Origin: an uncultured Clostridia bacterium
GTDB lineage: Bacteria; Bacillota; Clostridia; Christensenellales; UBA1242
NCBI GenBank assembly: GCA_947627585.1
Contig: CANQWP010000042.1
Span: forward strand, 1-6,738
Direction of reading: 5' to 3'
Length of the DNA stretch: 6,738 bases
Shown: positions 6,018-6,738 of the stretch, one piece after another
Layout of the letters: each line of letters opens with the position of its first letter
Position numbering within the stretch: position 1 is the first letter of the stretch
The notes under the pieces: generated by a model
What the model was told of the DNA's origin: nothing
Database searches by the model: none
The model's input: the letters and a program-made list of their open reading frames with translations, nothing else
Position numbers and translations under genes: made by a program

Positions 6018-6026
6018 AAAAGGAGG
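6018..6026 (+). promoter_or_regulatory. Strong ribosome binding site of the 58-aa gene
   Basis: AAAAGGAGG is a full-length match to the anti-Shine-Dalgarno, 8 nt before the ATG at 6035. It is the strongest site in the window and is the main reason for accepting this short gene and its start. Confidence 0.8.
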
Positions 6027-6034
6027 AAAAAACA

Positions 6035-6211
6035 ATGTCACAAGACTTCTTATGGGTGTTTTTGCTTTCGGTCTTGAGTTCCAACAACGACACAAATCTT
6101 GCCACAAACACAAACATTTTGCTTCTTCTCTTGCTGGGGCTTTCAAACACAAACAACAACTTTGTCACCACGTCCGGCTGCAACTGCTTTCGCAACAACT
6201 TTTTAAGCTGA
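6035..6211 (+). CDS. Small hydrophobic Leu/Asn-rich peptide of unknown function (58 aa)
   Basis: The peptide begins MSQDFLWVFLLSVLSS, continues with an Asn/Thr-rich spacer (NNDTNLATNTN), a second hydrophobic run (ILLLLLLGLS, residues 28-37), another Asn-rich part (NTNNNF), and ends TTSGCNCFRNNFLS with Cys49 and Cys51. Two short hydrophobic segments separated by polar Asn-rich stretches suggest membrane association or self-assembly; the CNC motif could bind metal or form disulfides. These are inferences. Support that it is real: the AAAAGGAGG site, a stop at 6209-6211, and a strong private terminator starting 12 nt later. It is divergent from arsR, so regulation by that protein is plausible. 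I do not recognise the family. An overlapping 93-codon minus-strand frame lacks such signals. Confidence 0.75.
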   Translation: MSQDFLWVFLLSVLSSNNDTNLATNTNILLLLLLGLSNTNNNFVTTSGCNCFRNNFLS

Positions 6212-6223
6212 TAAAAAGAAAAT

Positions 6224-6255
6224 AAAGTTTGCTCTTCAAAAGCAAACTTTTTTTT
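6224..6255 (+). terminator. Intrinsic terminator of the 58-aa gene
   Basis: A perfect 10-bp stem AAAGTTTGCT (6224-6233) / AGCAAACTTT (6241-6250) with a 7-nt loop is followed by a run of T's to 6255. It ends the small gene's transcript and separates it from the next gene. Confidence 0.88.
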
Positions 6256-6304
6256 AAAAATATTAAAAAACTGGTGCTTTTTCGCATGTTTTTATACCAT
6301 ATTC

Positions 6305-6333
6305 TTGACTTGTTCCTAGTTATATGATATAAT
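6305..6333 (+). promoter_or_regulatory. Near-consensus promoter of the right-edge gene
   Basis: TTGACT (6305-6310), a 17-nt spacer and a perfect TATAAT (6328-6333). The transcript would start near 6340, 14 nt before the ATG at 6354. The 10-bp palindrome ATAAGCTTAT (6332-6341) covers the predicted start site and could be an operator. Confidence 0.8.
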
Positions 6334-6353
6334 AAGCTTATATTGGGGCGATT

Positions 6354-6738
6354 ATGGAAGAAAATATTGAATATAAAAGCATTTTAGATTCAGATAATTT
6401 TATTAAAGAATTCAATAGTCTTGAAAATTATTTATCTCGTGTAATAAAAAAGAGTCAAAAAAGTGCTGACGATGACTTCATTGAAATTCCTTTGACAAAA
6501 CATCAACTTGTTGACACAAATTTCAGCATAGCAGTTTCTCAAAATTTGTTTACACAAATTGCTGGTGGAAAACCTGTGCGATTTAATTGTGTGGATAAAG
6601 ATCTGTTTTTTTCGGAAGAAGAAGCATTGGCTTTGTTGCAAAATTATAAACTTATACAAAAACAAGGTGGTGATTTATATTTTCACGAAACTATGTATGA
6701 GGCCGGCATGGCATATGAACATGATGGAAAGGCCATCC
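6354..6738 (+). CDS. Unknown AT-rich protein, N-terminal 128 residues (gene cut by right window edge)
   Basis: From the ATG at 6354 the frame is open for 128 codons to the window end. It is preceded by GGGG at 5 nt (weak site) and by a near-consensus promoter. The sequence starts MEENIEYKSILDSDNFIKEF and appears soluble: no signal peptide or membrane segment, an acidic/Lys-rich N-terminal part (about 1-45), then a probably folded part including NLFTQIAGGKPVRFNCVDKD (64-83) and LYFHETMYEAGMAYEHDGKA (108-127). I do not recognise a family. GC is about 31% by hand count over 6361-6738, against 42% and 58% on two rubrerythrin stretches. It also uses ATA and TTA codons freely. Both facts hint at horizontal acquisition or a different functional class, and the rest of the gene is needed to judge. 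Confidence 0.75.
   Translation, partial: MEENIEYKSILDSDNFIKEFNSLENYLSRVIKKSQKSADDDFIEIPLTKHQLVDTNFSIAVSQNLFTQIAGGKPVRFNCVDKDLFFSEEEALALLQNYKLIQKQGGDLYFHETMYEAGMAYEHDGKAI

Noticed and set aside
5992..6020. TTGACT at 5992-5997 as the -35 of the 58-aa gene
   Set aside because: At 17 nt spacing the -10 would be TTGAAA overlapping the ribosome binding site, which matches poorly and would remove the site from the transcript.
5917..6198. 93-codon open frame on the minus strand over the 58-aa gene
   Set aside because: It has no ribosome binding site, an unconvincing composition, and lies antisense to a gene with a strong ribosome binding site and terminator.
1..6738. tRNA, rRNA, CRISPR array, insertion sequence or riboswitch
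   Set aside because: No cloverleaf, regularly spaced direct repeats, transposase or recognisable riboswitch core (including preQ1 before queH) was found on reading.

Overview
The window looks like a piece of the chromosome of an anaerobic, low-GC Gram-positive bacterium, probably a Clostridia-like Firmicute. The evidence is strong AAAGGAG-type ribosome binding sites, sigma-A-like promoters, a rubrerythrin, the QueH (not QueG) type of epoxyqueuosine reductase, and an A/T-rich composition with many poly-A/T runs. I cannot name the genus from sequence alone. Most of the window reads as ordinary housekeeping and accessory genes. The least explained part is the right end (about 5.9-6.7 kb).

Layout, left to right. 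On the minus strand at the left edge is the start of a lipoprotein gene (1-149, cut by the window), preceded by a short intergenic stretch with a REP-like dispersed repeat (about 231-269). Next come two minus-strand genes: a GPH-family (MelB-like) sugar:cation symporter with an enlarged lysine-rich central loop, and upstream of it a hypothetical protein with faint CYTH-like features. The latter is divergent from a plus-strand rubrerythrin gene. The rubrerythrin and the convergent HU gene share a bidirectional terminator at about 3573-3607.

The next block is all minus strand, transcribed right to left: an ArsR-family regulator, queH (tRNA queuosine synthesis), lepB (signal peptidase I) and hup (HU). 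queH and lepB are 12 nt apart and very likely one operon. queH appears to start from a promoter so close to its ATG that the mRNA could be leaderless. hup has its own promoter with a short dyad between the -35 and -10 boxes.

Divergent from arsR is an unannotated 58-codon gene (6035-6211) with a strong AAAAGGAGG ribosome binding site and its own 10-bp-stem intrinsic terminator. It encodes a Leu/Asn-rich hydrophobic peptide ending in a Gly-Cys-Asn-Cys segment. The arsR/small-gene intergenic region carries two inverted repeats that are candidate operators. After the terminator, a near-consensus promoter (6305-6333) drives a plus-strand gene that runs off the right edge. It is clearly more AT-rich (about 31% GC by hand count) than the rest and I do not recognise it; it may be acquired DNA.

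No tRNA, rRNA, CRISPR array or transposase was seen. I did not find a complete multi-gene novel system. The best candidates for something undescribed are the ArsR/58-aa peptide pair and the truncated AT-rich gene at the right end.
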